From IMG/VR virus record IMGVR_UViG_3300020407_000075, positions 1 to 48,760 of that record: a stretch of DNA of 48,760 nt. One strand, 5' to 3'. Made by a program: the position numbers and the translations under genes. Positions 25,283 through 33,761 of this stretch are shown here, one piece after another. Position 1 is the first letter of the stretch, and every line of letters starts with the position of its first letter. A model generated the notes under the pieces. That model ran no database searches, was not told where the DNA came from, and worked only from the letters and a program-made list of their open reading frames with translations. This stretch comes from a virus.

Positions 25283-26049
25283 ACATAGCAGTATTTGGAT
25301 GCGGTATGGTTGGTACCGCAGTAGCAAACTTCTTAGAAGAAACATATCAAGGTAACAAAACTAAAATAGTAAGAGTTGACCCATTACATTACTCAGAACA
25401 AGATCCACAAGAAGCGGCAACAAATGCAGATGGTATTATTATTTGTGTTCCTACTCCTAGCCTATACTTTGGTGGATGTGATGATAGTATAATACAAAAA
25501 GTATTAGCACTATGTGATGAACGTACTCCTATTTTACTTAAAAGTACAGTAACACCAGATTTAATACAAGATTACCCAGCGAACGTAACGTATAATCCAG
25601 AGTTTTTAAGAGAAAAACACGCAGAAGAAGACTTTGAGAACCAACATACATTTATACTAGGACACCACGAAAACAATAAAGAAGATGCTAAATGGTGGGC
25701 TAGTTTGTTTAATATGCCTGATTATAACGTAGTTTATACTAATAGGCGAACTGCAAGTATGATAAAATACACACATAATGCATGGTTGGCTACTAAAGTA
25801 GCATGGTTTCATGAGCTATATAGTGAATTACCAGAAGATGTTGACTATGACACTTTATGTAGGGCCCTGGGTAGATTCCCTACAATAGGTGCTACGCACA
25901 TGAAAGTACCTAATAATGAAGGGGAACTAGGATATAGTGGTTCTTGCTTTCCAAAGGACGTTAAGGCCTTGACAAAAATGCTAAAACATAGTATACTTAA
26001 CACAGTAAAAGAGACAAATGATAAACTTAATAACTCTAAAGGAGATTAG
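25279..26049 (+). CDS. UDP-glucose/GDP-mannose dehydrogenase-like protein, short form
   Basis: The 256-residue product has the NAD loop FGCGMVGTAV, the KSTVTP segment, the YNPEFLREKHAEEDF motif and the catalytic Cys in GSCFPKDVKAL. Cellular enzymes are about 390-450 residues; here the C-terminal UDP-binding domain is absent. It may still oxidise a UDP-sugar to a uronate as a dimer, or act on another substrate. The start is TTG, 7 bp after AGGAG. A promoter for the next gene lies in its last 80 bp. Confidence 0.75.
   Translation: MNIAVFGCGMVGTAVANFLEETYQGNKTKIVRVDPLHYSEQDPQEAATNADGIIICVPTPSLYFGGCDDSIIQKVLALCDERTPILLKSTVTPDLIQDYPANVTYNPEFLREKHAEEDFENQHTFILGHHENNKEDAKWWASLFNMPDYNVVYTNRRTASMIKYTHNAWLATKVAWFHELYSELPEDVDYDTLCRALGRFPTIGATHMKVPNNEGELGYSGSCFPKDVKALTKMLKHSILNTVKETNDKLNNSKGD
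25969..25997 (+). promoter_or_regulatory. Sigma70-type promoter TTGACA-N17-TATACT inside the dehydrogenase gene
   Basis: Perfect -35, one mismatch in the -10 and a 17-bp spacer, 53 bp before the ATG at 26051. It is within coding sequence. Confidence 0.6.
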
Positions 26050-26050
26050 A

Positions 26051-26533
26051 ATGAAATACATTATAACAATACTAGCAAGTATGTTTTTATTTGCTAATGT
26101 AGTAAATGCTGAGAATAATTATGTAAGAGAAGAAGTAAATGCTTACTTAACTCATCATTATATATGGGAAACTGTTCAACATAGACAAAGTAATAGAGTA
26201 TGTAAAGATGTAGACATACCAATTTATAGCACTAAAGATAAAACTGGTAATATTATTATTGGTAGTATACTAGGTGGCATTATTGGTAAACAAGTTGGTG
26301 ATGATGATGGTGCTACGGCACTTGGTGCAATACTTGGTGGTGCTATTGCTAATGCAGATGCAGAGAGTAAGAAAACGGTTGTTGGGTATAAAAGAACAAC
26401 AGTCTGTGAAGACCATCCTACTTTTATAACTGAAGAAAGAAAGATATATAAGTACAGTACACTTCGGTTTAAAGATAAAAATGGTTTTCAATACGATATC
26501 AATTTTATTAGACACGAAGAAATAACAGATTAA
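26051..26533 (+). CDS. Exported glycine-zipper protein
   Basis: The product is 160 residues. A signal peptide (IITILASMFLFANVVNA) is followed by a region with a single Cys and then a glycine zipper (GSILGGIIGKQVGDDDGATALGA split by polar residues), as in the Rick_17kDa/2TM outer-membrane family. No lipobox Cys follows the signal, so it is not obviously a lipoprotein. The ATG at 26051 after GGAG is preferred to an upstream ATG at 26018 in the dehydrogenase. It has its own promoter. The role is likely at the host envelope. Confidence 0.7.
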   Translation: MKYIITILASMFLFANVVNAENNYVREEVNAYLTHHYIWETVQHRQSNRVCKDVDIPIYSTKDKTGNIIIGSILGGIIGKQVGDDDGATALGAILGGAIANADAESKKTVVGYKRTTVCEDHPTFITEERKIYKYSTLRFKDKNGFQYDINFIRHEEITD

Positions 26534-26545
26534 GAGGGTAATACA

Positions 26546-27442
26546 TTGAAGCTCAGGTATAGTGAAGCATTCTATTCAGTGCAAGGCGAAGGTAAATTTG
26601 TAGGAGTACCTAGTGTATTTTTACGTACATTTGGTTGTAACTTTCGTTGTATGAATTTTGGACTGAGTAGAGATGAACCCAGTCGTAAAGAAAAACAAGC
26701 AAACGGCAATCGTTATAATGATGAAGTAAAGGAGTTGTTAGATAAACAAATCCATATAACCACAGAGAAATTTAATGATTTACCTATTATACATACCGGG
26801 TGTGATACTTATGCAAGTATCTATCCTGAGTTTAAACATTTTAATAAAGAAGGAACAGTAGATGAAGTAGTAGATCATCTATTAAGTCTAACACCAGAAG
26901 GTAAGTGGACTTGCGATAATGGCCAGGATATACATCTTATATTAACTGGTGGCGAACCGTTGTTAGGGTGGCAACGATTGTACGTAGAATTATTTAATCA
27001 CTCACTTATGAAGGACTTAAAAAATGTTACATTTGAGACAAACACTACACAACACTTACACGAAGATCTTATCAACTATCTTAACAATCAAGACAGACTA
27101 CAGGTCACATGGAGCTGTAGTCCTAAACTCTCCATTAGTGGAGAATCTTGGGGCGATGCTATACTTCCTGATATTGCTTACGAGTATAGTCGCATTCATG
27201 ACAGTAGCATTTATCTTAAATTTGTTGTTGCTGATCGTCGTGACATTGATGAGGCTGGCAGAGCGGTTAATGAATATCGCAAAGCAGGGTTGGACTGCCC
27301 TGTGTACCTTATGCCGTTGGGTGGAAGATCGGAAGAATACAATCTCAATGTCCAAGAAGTCGCAAACATCTGTATGGAACGAGGATGGAGATTCACACCG
27401 AGACTTCACATCAGCTTATTCGGAAACGCATGGGGAACATGA
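26546..27442 (+). CDS. queE: 7-carboxy-7-deazaguanine synthase with displaced third Cys
   Basis: The 298-residue product has FYSVQGEGKFVGVPSVFLRT, diagnostic for QueE, and LTGGEPLLGW. The cluster motif reads Cys31-x3-Cys35, but the expected third Cys is Phe. CDTY, the usual context of the third Cys in QueE (CDT), appears at Cys86 after about 50 extra residues. The cluster is therefore probably CX3CX50C. QueE turns carboxytetrahydropterin into 7-carboxy-7-deazaguanine with SAM as cofactor. The start is TTG after GAGGG. metK is two genes downstream. Confidence 0.85.
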   Translation: MKLRYSEAFYSVQGEGKFVGVPSVFLRTFGCNFRCMNFGLSRDEPSRKEKQANGNRYNDEVKELLDKQIHITTEKFNDLPIIHTGCDTYASIYPEFKHFNKEGTVDEVVDHLLSLTPEGKWTCDNGQDIHLILTGGEPLLGWQRLYVELFNHSLMKDLKNVTFETNTTQHLHEDLINYLNNQDRLQVTWSCSPKLSISGESWGDAILPDIAYEYSRIHDSSIYLKFVVADRRDIDEAGRAVNEYRKAGLDCPVYLMPLGGRSEEYNLNVQEVANICMERGWRFTPRLHISLFGNAWGT

Positions 27443-27495
27443 TAACTACGAAGATGCAATTAGAAAAGCAGGATTATAATAAAAGGAAATAAAAT

Positions 27496-27705
27496 ATGGC
27501 TAATATATACAGTGTTTTTAATACACACACAAGAAAAGTTATTGAAGAAGGATTTGAAAAGAAAGCAGATGCTAAAGCCAAACGTGATGAACTCTGCAAA
27601 GAGTCACACGACAAGTGGAAAGAAAAAGTTAAAGACGATAAGGATTTGCCTAAGCCGTTTCCTTATATCGTTACAAAAGGAAAGGAGCACCCTAGGGTAT
27701 TATGA
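27496..27705 (+). CDS. Small basic hypothetical protein
   Basis: The product is 69 residues, Lys-rich and helical in the middle (EKKADAKAKRDELCKESHDKWK). AAGGAAAT precedes the ATG. The stop overlaps the metK ATG (TTATGA). Function unknown. Confidence 0.6.
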   Translation: MANIYSVFNTHTRKVIEEGFEKKADAKAKRDELCKESHDKWKEKVKDDKDLPKPFPYIVTKGKEHPRVL

Positions 27706-28799
27706 AACAAGGTAATTATATATTTACAAGCGAAAGTGTTAGTGCAGGGCATCCAGACAAAGTAGCAGACCAAATTAGTGATGCATTAGTTGATGCAGGA
27801 CTAAAGAATGGTGATGAGACAACACGGATAGCGGTCGAAACACTCGTAACTACAAATCACGTAATAGTATCAGGTGAAACAAAGAACTTTAATGTTAGTA
27901 AGGACGATTTAGAACAAATTGTCAGGGAGAAAGTTAAAGAAATTGGCTATGAACAAGATGGATTTCATTGGGAAAAGTTAGCTATTTACCCACTTATACA
28001 TGAACAAAGTGTAGATATTGCAAAAGGAACAGACGAATTTGGTGCAGGTGATCAGGGAATAATGTTTGGTTATGCATGTAGTGATAACGAAGCAATGATG
28101 CCAGCACCTATATACTATGCCCATGAGATACTTAAAGAATTAGATACTTTACGTAAAAGTGGATATGAATATATGCTACCAGATGCAAAGTCACAAGTAA
28201 GTATTGAATATGAAGGTGGAATACCTAAACGTGTATCAGAAATTGTAATATCACATCAACATACAAAAGGAATGCATCATAGTATTAAAATGCCGTGCAG
28301 AGATGCGGCAAACAAAGTGTTAGGAAATTTAATAGATGAATCAACAAATTGGCATATTAACCCTACAGGAGTATTCGAAACTGGAGGACCAGATGGCGAT
28401 ACAGGCCTTACAGGACGAAAGATTATTGTGGACACTTATGGTGGCTATGCTCCTCACGGTGGCGGTGCTTTTAGTGGTAAAGACCCTACGAAAGTAGATA
28501 GAAGTGCGGCATATATGGCACGTTGGTTAGCAAAGAATGTAGTAGCAGATGAGATGGCTGATTGGTGTAGCATTCAGCTTAGTTATGCAATTGGTATAAA
28601 AGAACCTACAAGTATTTACATAGATTCAAATGGGCATAATAGATCAATTCAAAAGTTTATTGAAGATAATATTGATTTAACACCAAAAGGTATTATAGAT
28701 AAGTTTGATTTATTTAATTTTAACAAGTATAGTGAGAACTGTATATATGGACACTTTGGCGACAAAGATGTGCCATGGGAAAGGATAGGATGGAAATGA
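27702..28799 (+). CDS. metK: S-adenosylmethionine synthetase
   Basis: The 365-residue product has the three family signatures: TSESVSAGHPDKVADQISDA, GAGDQGIMFGYA and GGGAFSGKDPTKVDRSAAY. It makes SAM from methionine and ATP. It is slightly shorter than the usual ~384 residues but keeps the active-site motifs. A phage-borne copy makes sense beside seven other radical SAM enzymes, QueE and methyltransferase-like proteins. It overlaps the preceding small gene by 4 bp and the following gene's ATG overlaps its stop. Confidence 0.95.
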   Translation: MKQGNYIFTSESVSAGHPDKVADQISDALVDAGLKNGDETTRIAVETLVTTNHVIVSGETKNFNVSKDDLEQIVREKVKEIGYEQDGFHWEKLAIYPLIHEQSVDIAKGTDEFGAGDQGIMFGYACSDNEAMMPAPIYYAHEILKELDTLRKSGYEYMLPDAKSQVSIEYEGGIPKRVSEIVISHQHTKGMHHSIKMPCRDAANKVLGNLIDESTNWHINPTGVFETGGPDGDTGLTGRKIIVDTYGGYAPHGGGAFSGKDPTKVDRSAAYMARWLAKNVVADEMADWCSIQLSYAIGIKEPTSIYIDSNGHNRSIQKFIEDNIDLTPKGIIDKFDLFNFNKYSENCIYGHFGDKDVPWERIGWK

Positions 28800-29074
28800 G
28801 CATGATTGAAAAACTAAAAAAACTAGTTTCAAAAAACAAAAAAGAAATTTCAAAAAAAGACCAAGCCACTGCTAAAGGTCAACCGTATGTTAATGTACTT
28901 GAAGTTAAGTTTGATTCAGAGCATCCAGGTGATGGATATTTTGATTTAGAATGGAATAAACTATTTGTTACAAAGTTGCTTGATGCAGGATACAGTGGAA
29001 ACAATGATGATGAAATAGTTGACGCATGGTTCACTGGACTTTGCAGACAGATTGCTGAAGACGAATCAGTATAA
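28796..29074 (+). CDS. Hypothetical protein
   Basis: The product is 92 residues. It has a Lys-rich start and a mixed C-terminal part (YFDLEWNKLFVTKLLDAGY, WFTGLCRQIAEDE). ATG 28796 overlaps the metK stop; earlier in-frame ATGs at 28775 and 28790 are possible. The gene precedes RNase H. Function unknown. Confidence 0.55.
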   Translation: MSMIEKLKKLVSKNKKEISKKDQATAKGQPYVNVLEVKFDSEHPGDGYFDLEWNKLFVTKLLDAGYSGNNDDEIVDAWFTGLCRQIAEDESV

Positions 29075-29096
29075 ATTTAAATAATATAGGATCTCT

Positions 29097-30092
29097 ATGA
29101 TGAGTTACATTTTAGTTGATGCGGCTAACATGTTTTTTAGAGCAAAGCATGTAGTACGTGGTAGTGATATGCACACAAAAATTGGTATGAGTTTCCATAT
29201 CATGTTTAATAGTATTAATAAAGTATGGCGTGAACAAAAAGGTTCACATGTTGTATTATGTTTAGAAGGCCGCAGTTGGCGTAAAGATGCTTATGAACCT
29301 TATAAACGTAATAGACAAGCGACACGCGATGCCCTTACAGAAAAAGAACAAGAAGAAGATAAAGAATTTTGGGATGCTTATCAAGAGTTACAAGAGTTCT
29401 TTACTAACAGAACTAATTGTACAGTATTGCAACATGGCGAGTGTGAAGCAGATGACTTTATAGCACGTTGGATACAAAATCACCCTGACGATAAACATTG
29501 TATTGTAAGTAGCGACAGCGACTTCTATCAGCTTATTAATGAAAATGTTAGTCAGTATAATGGCATTATGGGTCAACTAATTACACATGAAGGTGTGTTT
29601 GATGACAAAGGTAGACCTATAATGGATAAGAAAACTAAAGAACCTAAAGTACTAGGCAACCCAGAGTGGTTATTGTTTGAGAAATGTATTCGTGGAGACA
29701 CAAGTGATAATGTGTTTAGTGCATTCCCAGGAGCTCGTAAAAAAGGAACAAAGAACAAAGTAGGTATGATGGAAGCATTTGCAGATAAAGATAATAAAGG
29801 TTTCAATTGGAATAACTTTATGTTACAACGTTGGGTAGATCATAATAATGTTGAGCACCGTGTATTAGAAGATTACGAACGTAATAAAATACTTATTGAT
29901 CTTACACAACAGCCAGATGAAATTAAACAAAAACTAGATGGAGCTATTGTAGAACAAGTACAAAAAGATCCAAAAGCACAAGTAGGTATTCAACTTATGA
30001 GATTTTGTGGTAAATGGGATCTACAAAGAGTTGTTGAAAGAGCAAATGATCATTCAACTTATCTAAATGCAAGTTATATAAATGCACAATAG
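29097..30092 (+). CDS. T4 RNase H-like 5' nuclease (FLAP family)
   Basis: The 331-residue product has the 5'-nuclease acidic sites: LVDAANMFFRA, CEADDFIARW, SSDSDFYQL and GDTSDNVFSAFPGARKK (helix-hairpin-helix). T4 RNase H (305 residues) removes RNA primers and flaps during lagging-strand synthesis. Length and motifs fit. A GGATC site lies 5 bp before two successive ATGs. It overlaps the phosphomannomutase gene by 11 bp. Confidence 0.85.
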   Translation: MMSYILVDAANMFFRAKHVVRGSDMHTKIGMSFHIMFNSINKVWREQKGSHVVLCLEGRSWRKDAYEPYKRNRQATRDALTEKEQEEDKEFWDAYQELQEFFTNRTNCTVLQHGECEADDFIARWIQNHPDDKHCIVSSDSDFYQLINENVSQYNGIMGQLITHEGVFDDKGRPIMDKKTKEPKVLGNPEWLLFEKCIRGDTSDNVFSAFPGARKKGTKNKVGMMEAFADKDNKGFNWNNFMLQRWVDHNNVEHRVLEDYERNKILIDLTQQPDEIKQKLDGAIVEQVQKDPKAQVGIQLMRFCGKWDLQRVVERANDHSTYLNASYINAQ

Positions 30093-30798
30093 AGTTTATA
30101 TATTTGATGTTGACGGCACTCTAACACTCAGCCGTACTTTAATAGATCCTAAATTCAAAGAATTCTTTTTAAAATTTATTAGTAAGCATGATTGCTATCT
30201 TGTTACTGGTAGCGATTATTCAAAAACATTAGAACAACTAGGTAAAGAAATTATGCATACTGTAAAACGTTCTTATAATTGTAGTGGAAATAGTGTATGG
30301 GAAAAAGGAATAGAAATACAAACTGCTGACTGGATTTTAAGTAATAAAGCACGTGATTGGTTATCAAAAGAACTATTCGCTTCCAAGTTTCCAATTAGAA
30401 CAGGAACACATATTGAAGATAGACCTGGAATGGTGAACTTTAGTATAGTAGGTAGAGGCAGTACAACAGAAGAAAGAGCAGAATACGAAGTATGGGATAA
30501 AGAACACACAGAAAGACACAAAATAGCACGAAGATTTAATGATACATTTACTGAAAAAGAAAATATACAGGCAAAAGTAGCAGGCGCAACAGGTTTAGAT
30601 ATAGCTCCTAAAGGAAAAGATAAAAGACAAATATTATCTGACTTTAACGAAGTTGCTGTATGTTTCTTTGGTGATATGATGCAACCAGGTGGTAACGATG
30701 AACCATTGGGTAATGCAATACATAATAGACATGAAGAAGAAGACGAAGTCGTTTGGGTAAAGGACTGGAAAGAAACTTGGAAAATATTAAAAGAGTGA
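30082..30798 (+). CDS. Phosphomannomutase-like HAD phosphohydrolase
   Basis: The 238-residue product has FDVDGTLTLSR (HAD motif I), LVTGSDYSKT (motif II), GRGSTTEERAEYEVWD, DIAPKGKDKRQIL and FFGDMMQPGGNDEPL (motif IV). This is the eukaryote-type phosphomannomutase layout, uncommon in bacteria. It would interconvert mannose-6- and mannose-1-phosphate for GDP-mannose. With the epimerase and the dehydrogenase it fits a sugar-nucleotide set. Confidence 0.82.
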   Translation: MHNRVYIFDVDGTLTLSRTLIDPKFKEFFLKFISKHDCYLVTGSDYSKTLEQLGKEIMHTVKRSYNCSGNSVWEKGIEIQTADWILSNKARDWLSKELFASKFPIRTGTHIEDRPGMVNFSIVGRGSTTEERAEYEVWDKEHTERHKIARRFNDTFTEKENIQAKVAGATGLDIAPKGKDKRQILSDFNEVAVCFFGDMMQPGGNDEPLGNAIHNRHEEEDEVVWVKDWKETWKILKE

Positions 30799-30805
30799 AA
30801 TAGGT

Positions 30806-31603
30806 ATGTCTAAACATACATTTATATATAGTGAAATACCAATGTATTCATCAGTAATAGGCTGGATACTTCAACAAAGTTCCAGCTATCAAAGTAACTA
30901 TTTTGTATTTAATAAAGGTTGCTACGAAGCTGAAGAGCGTGACGACCCATGGGATAACCACTCAGATGATCCAAATGATTGGTCCCATGCATTTATTAAA
31001 GACGTTGAAGATAAAAATTTAAGCAATGACTTTACTTGGTTAAATAAATTTGTAGATAGTTTTAAATGTAATACTATTTTTGGATTAAGTTATGGTGGGT
31101 GGAGAAAAAGTTCTCCATGGAATAATAACTTAAATCAACTTGTAATTCAACCTAATGATAAAATGTTTGATTTGTTTTATGAATTATATGAATGTCGTTC
31201 AGTAAATCCTGAACAATTATTAGAAAATATAAAAATGCACGTACACAATCATAAGCAAGACGATAAAATATACAATGAACGTATGATGAATGAAGTTTAT
31301 CCTAATGCATTAGAATATGCAAAACGTGGTGAGTTAGAATTTTGGCAATTACAATATTGTTTCCATCACAAAGGTCTAACGGTGCCTGGTATTAAAGAAA
31401 AAGAAAATATAAAAAATAAGATTAGATCTGATATATTTGATACTAATTTTACATACGATAATAATGCAATAGTAGTAGAAGATTTATTTAATATTGAATT
31501 AAAAGAGCTATGCAAAAAGCTCAACATAGTGTATAATGATACTATAAGAATAAAACATAATGAGTTTTTAGATTATGCAAACTTATTTACAGGAGAAAAT
31601 TAA
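30806..31603 (+). CDS. Hypothetical protein
   Basis: The product is 265 residues. Its N-terminus is Ser- and Trp-rich; the end (VVEDLFNIELKELCKKLNI) resembles the C-terminal part of some sulfotransferase-like proteins, but no PAPS loop is clear. AGGT precedes the ATG, 7 bp after the previous stop. No function assigned. Confidence 0.55.
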   Translation: MSKHTFIYSEIPMYSSVIGWILQQSSSYQSNYFVFNKGCYEAEERDDPWDNHSDDPNDWSHAFIKDVEDKNLSNDFTWLNKFVDSFKCNTIFGLSYGGWRKSSPWNNNLNQLVIQPNDKMFDLFYELYECRSVNPEQLLENIKMHVHNHKQDDKIYNERMMNEVYPNALEYAKRGELEFWQLQYCFHHKGLTVPGIKEKENIKNKIRSDIFDTNFTYDNNAIVVEDLFNIELKELCKKLNIVYNDTIRIKHNEFLDYANLFTGEN

Positions 31604-31604
31604 A

Positions 31605-31808
31605 ATGGATAATAATTTAGAACAGTTGTATAGAGACTTTGAAAGACTTTCAATGCAACACGAACCATTAGCATCAGCAGGAGTTATGATGGCACAAGCA
31701 CTTAAGATCTATAAGGCTATGTTATCTGAAGAAGAATTTCTAATGGTTACTGAACATATATTAGAAAGCAGAGATGAAATCACAATAGAAAGACCAACAT
31801 TAAACTAA
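31605..31808 (+). CDS. Small helical hypothetical protein
   Basis: The product is 67 residues, acidic and helical, starting MDNNLEQLYRDFERLSMQ. The ATG at 31605 after AGGAG is chosen over one at 31575 that would overlap the previous gene. Confidence 0.6.
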   Translation: MDNNLEQLYRDFERLSMQHEPLASAGVMMAQALKIYKAMLSEEEFLMVTEHILESRDEITIERPTLN

Positions 31809-31819
31809 TGGAGAATAAT

Positions 31820-31969
31820 ATGGAATATAATTGGGAAGAAATAGAAGAAAAACACAATGAGAGCATGAAATCAATTCGTGAATCATTTGATAGTATTCAA
31901 AGAAGTTATAATATAATAATGGGAGTAATGATCTTATGGATTGGCATAGAGATAGGAATGATGTTATGA
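31820..31969 (+). CDS. Small single-pass membrane protein
   Basis: The product is 49 residues. GGAG lies 9 bp before the ATG. A charged helix (residues 1-30) is followed by IIMGVMILWIGIEIGMML, one transmembrane segment. The stop TGA overlaps the next ATG. It is supported by ribosome site, spacing and composition. Confidence 0.6.
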   Translation: MEYNWEEIEEKHNESMKSIRESFDSIQRSYNIIMGVMILWIGIEIGMML

Positions 31970-32232
31970 TTAAACGAAATGAACTAGAGCAACAGCTCAG
32001 AGAAAACATAATGGAAGTTACATTCAATAAAATTAATGGTGATTTAAGAATTATGAGTTGTACATTAAGCAAGAATGTAATGCCACCACCACCTAAGAAA
32101 AACCCATTAACAGAAGAAAAGATTCGTAAAATTAACGAGGAAGTTTTAAGTGTATGGGATACAAGTGCTAAAGGTTTTAGAAGTTTTCGTATGGCAAATA
32201 TTGTAGAAGTAAAACAATTACAAGAAGCATAA
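31966..32232 (+). CDS. DUF2693-like small SH3-type protein
   Basis: The product is 88 residues. VTFNKINGDLRIMSCTL and VWDTSAKGFRSFRMANIVEV resemble the phage DUF2693/WYL-like fold that may bind nucleic acid. ATG 31966 (ATGA overlap, AGGA 7 bp upstream) is preferred over an ATG at 31936 lying inside the previous gene. Confidence 0.6.
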   Translation: MIKRNELEQQLRENIMEVTFNKINGDLRIMSCTLSKNVMPPPPKKNPLTEEKIRKINEEVLSVWDTSAKGFRSFRMANIVEVKQLQEA

Positions 32233-32682
32233 ATGCCATTTAAGATTAAAGAAATTATAAAAGAAAAGTATTGGATAGTAGAAGGTCAGTATGGTAAGGT
32301 AGGCACTCTACGTAAAATAGATGAAGGGCATTATGAGTTCTTTGACCAGAATTCTAATACAACAGAACTATTAGATAGCCTTAAGAGCTTCAAATCCGTT
32401 AATACAGCCGAGATTAGTGGTGATCTCCAAGTATATAAAGGGTTACCAACGAACACGAGTATTTTGTACCCTGTTGAAGACGATGAATTGCCGTTGTTTA
32501 AAAAAGCCGAGAATGGTAAAACTATATTTGTTGCAGGTTATTATATTTTAAAGTACGAAGGAATGGGCTGGCAACATGCATTTTGTCCTAAGTTAGAAAC
32601 CATAAATAAGTACGAGCACAGAGGGCCATATTTCACAGAATGGGATATGAATATAAACTTAAAGAAAGCAAAACAAGAATGA
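32233..32682 (+). CDS. Hypothetical protein
   Basis: The product is 149 residues, beta-rich, with many aromatic residues (YWIVEGQYGKVGTL, FVAGYYILKYEGMGWQHAF). It starts immediately after the previous stop. The stop overlaps the next ATG. No family recognised. Confidence 0.6.
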   Translation: MPFKIKEIIKEKYWIVEGQYGKVGTLRKIDEGHYEFFDQNSNTTELLDSLKSFKSVNTAEISGDLQVYKGLPTNTSILYPVEDDELPLFKKAENGKTIFVAGYYILKYEGMGWQHAFCPKLETINKYEHRGPYFTEWDMNINLKKAKQE

Positions 32683-33104
32683 ACAATATATTTAAATTAT
32701 TAGGAGCATTTCTGTTGATATTGGTAATATTGCCAGCATTTGCTGAAGCACAATCAATGAATCCTGATTCATTGTTGGAAATTGATCCACAAATAGAACA
32801 AGAAATTAAACCAGAGGCTCAACCAACAGTACCAGACGAATGGAAAATGCTGAATAGACTATTAGCATGTAATACAATGGAACATATAAAAGAGTTACTT
32901 CTACAACGTGGCCAGATAATATGGGCAGGTGGCGGGAAAAACTCTGAATATATGCCTAACGATCCGTTTGATGCAATTATAATTACTAGAAATCCAGAAA
33001 CTTTAGAATTTACTATTATGCTAATTAAGCCAGATATTAACCTTGCATGTATCATTGCCGGCGGGCAAGAAATTAAAACTATGGAAGAAATCAACACAAA
33101 TTAA
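32679..33104 (+). CDS. Exported hypothetical protein
   Basis: The product is 141 residues. A signal peptide (IFKLLGAFLLILVILPAFAEA) is followed by a small domain with two Cys (LLACNT, LACIIAGG) that could form a disulfide. ATG 32679 overlaps the previous TGA; an upstream ATG at 32640 would bury the signal. Function unknown. Confidence 0.65.
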   Translation: MNNIFKLLGAFLLILVILPAFAEAQSMNPDSLLEIDPQIEQEIKPEAQPTVPDEWKMLNRLLACNTMEHIKELLLQRGQIIWAGGGKNSEYMPNDPFDAIIITRNPETLEFTIMLIKPDINLACIIAGGQEIKTMEEINTN

Positions 33105-33147
33105 TATGTGAAATAAACCATTAACTGGTGTTTTTTCGACAAGTATT

Positions 33148-33155
33148 GCTAAATA
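33148..33155 (+). promoter_or_regulatory. Late-promoter-like motif GCTAAATA
   Basis: GCTAAATACATAT lies in a 74-bp gap, 23 bp before the ATG at 33179, with AGGAG between. It is identical over 13 bases to the motif at 35045. Confidence 0.45.
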
Positions 33156-33178
33156 CATATGAACAGGAGAAACATTTA

Positions 33179-33472
33179 ATGGCACGACCTAAACCTACAA
33201 TTATACTAGATCAAGTAGATAAAAGTTATAATAGTGAACAAATTTTAAAAGCAGATGCAATATTTGCTGTATATTATGACAGCAAACCTATTAATCTAAG
33301 AACTATGAATACATTAGTAAATTATCCAGGACCTAAGTATAAGAAAGTTAGTTTCTCTAATAGCGGACATGCATTTAATTTATCAGACAGACTTAATAAA
33401 AAGTTTGGTACTGATTTGTTTAGTGTAGTGAGATTAATTGATGGTGAAACAATCACAAGAGCTTCAAAATAG
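33179..33472 (+). CDS. Hypothetical protein
   Basis: The product is 97 residues, starting MARPKPTIILDQVDKSY, with SFSNSGHAFNLSDRLNKKFG near the end. AGGAG precedes the ATG, after a late-type motif. It overlaps the next gene. Function unknown. Confidence 0.6.
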   Translation: MARPKPTIILDQVDKSYNSEQILKADAIFAVYYDSKPINLRTMNTLVNYPGPKYKKVSFSNSGHAFNLSDRLNKKFGTDLFSVVRLIDGETITRASK

Positions 33473-33761
33473 TCAGGCTAAATTAATTAGTCTAATAAAT
33501 CGTGATTATCTAACTGTAAAAGAAATCTTTAAAAATACACATACATTACGTTTAACAAAGTATGGAAAGAATTTATTAAGTAAACAATATGATGCTTATC
33601 AATTTGAATCTCCAACGTTAAGTGCTAGAAATCTTATTAACCTTTTAAGAAAAATGAATTATCCTTATTATGTTGATAAAAAGATAATAGTATTATTTAC
33701 AGAGAAAGATGCATTTGTAGCTAAATTAGCCGGAGCACAAGGATGGTTAGATGGCAAATAG
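33441..33761 (+). CDS. Hypothetical protein with terminal AxxxKLAG motif
   Basis: The product is 106 residues. Its end (IVLFTEKDAFVAKLAGAQG) shares the signature seen in the paralogues at 6786 and 7039. The start could be ATG 33441 or GTG 33444; both overlap the previous gene by about 30 bp. Confidence 0.5.
   Translation: MVKQSQELQNSQAKLISLINRDYLTVKEIFKNTHTLRLTKYGKNLLSKQYDAYQFESPTLSARNLINLLRKMNYPYYVDKKIIVLFTEKDAFVAKLAGAQGWLDGK

Noticed and set aside
27024-27479. Alternative + frame through queE
   Set aside because: It is a shadow of queE with no ribosome site; QueE motifs are in the other frame.
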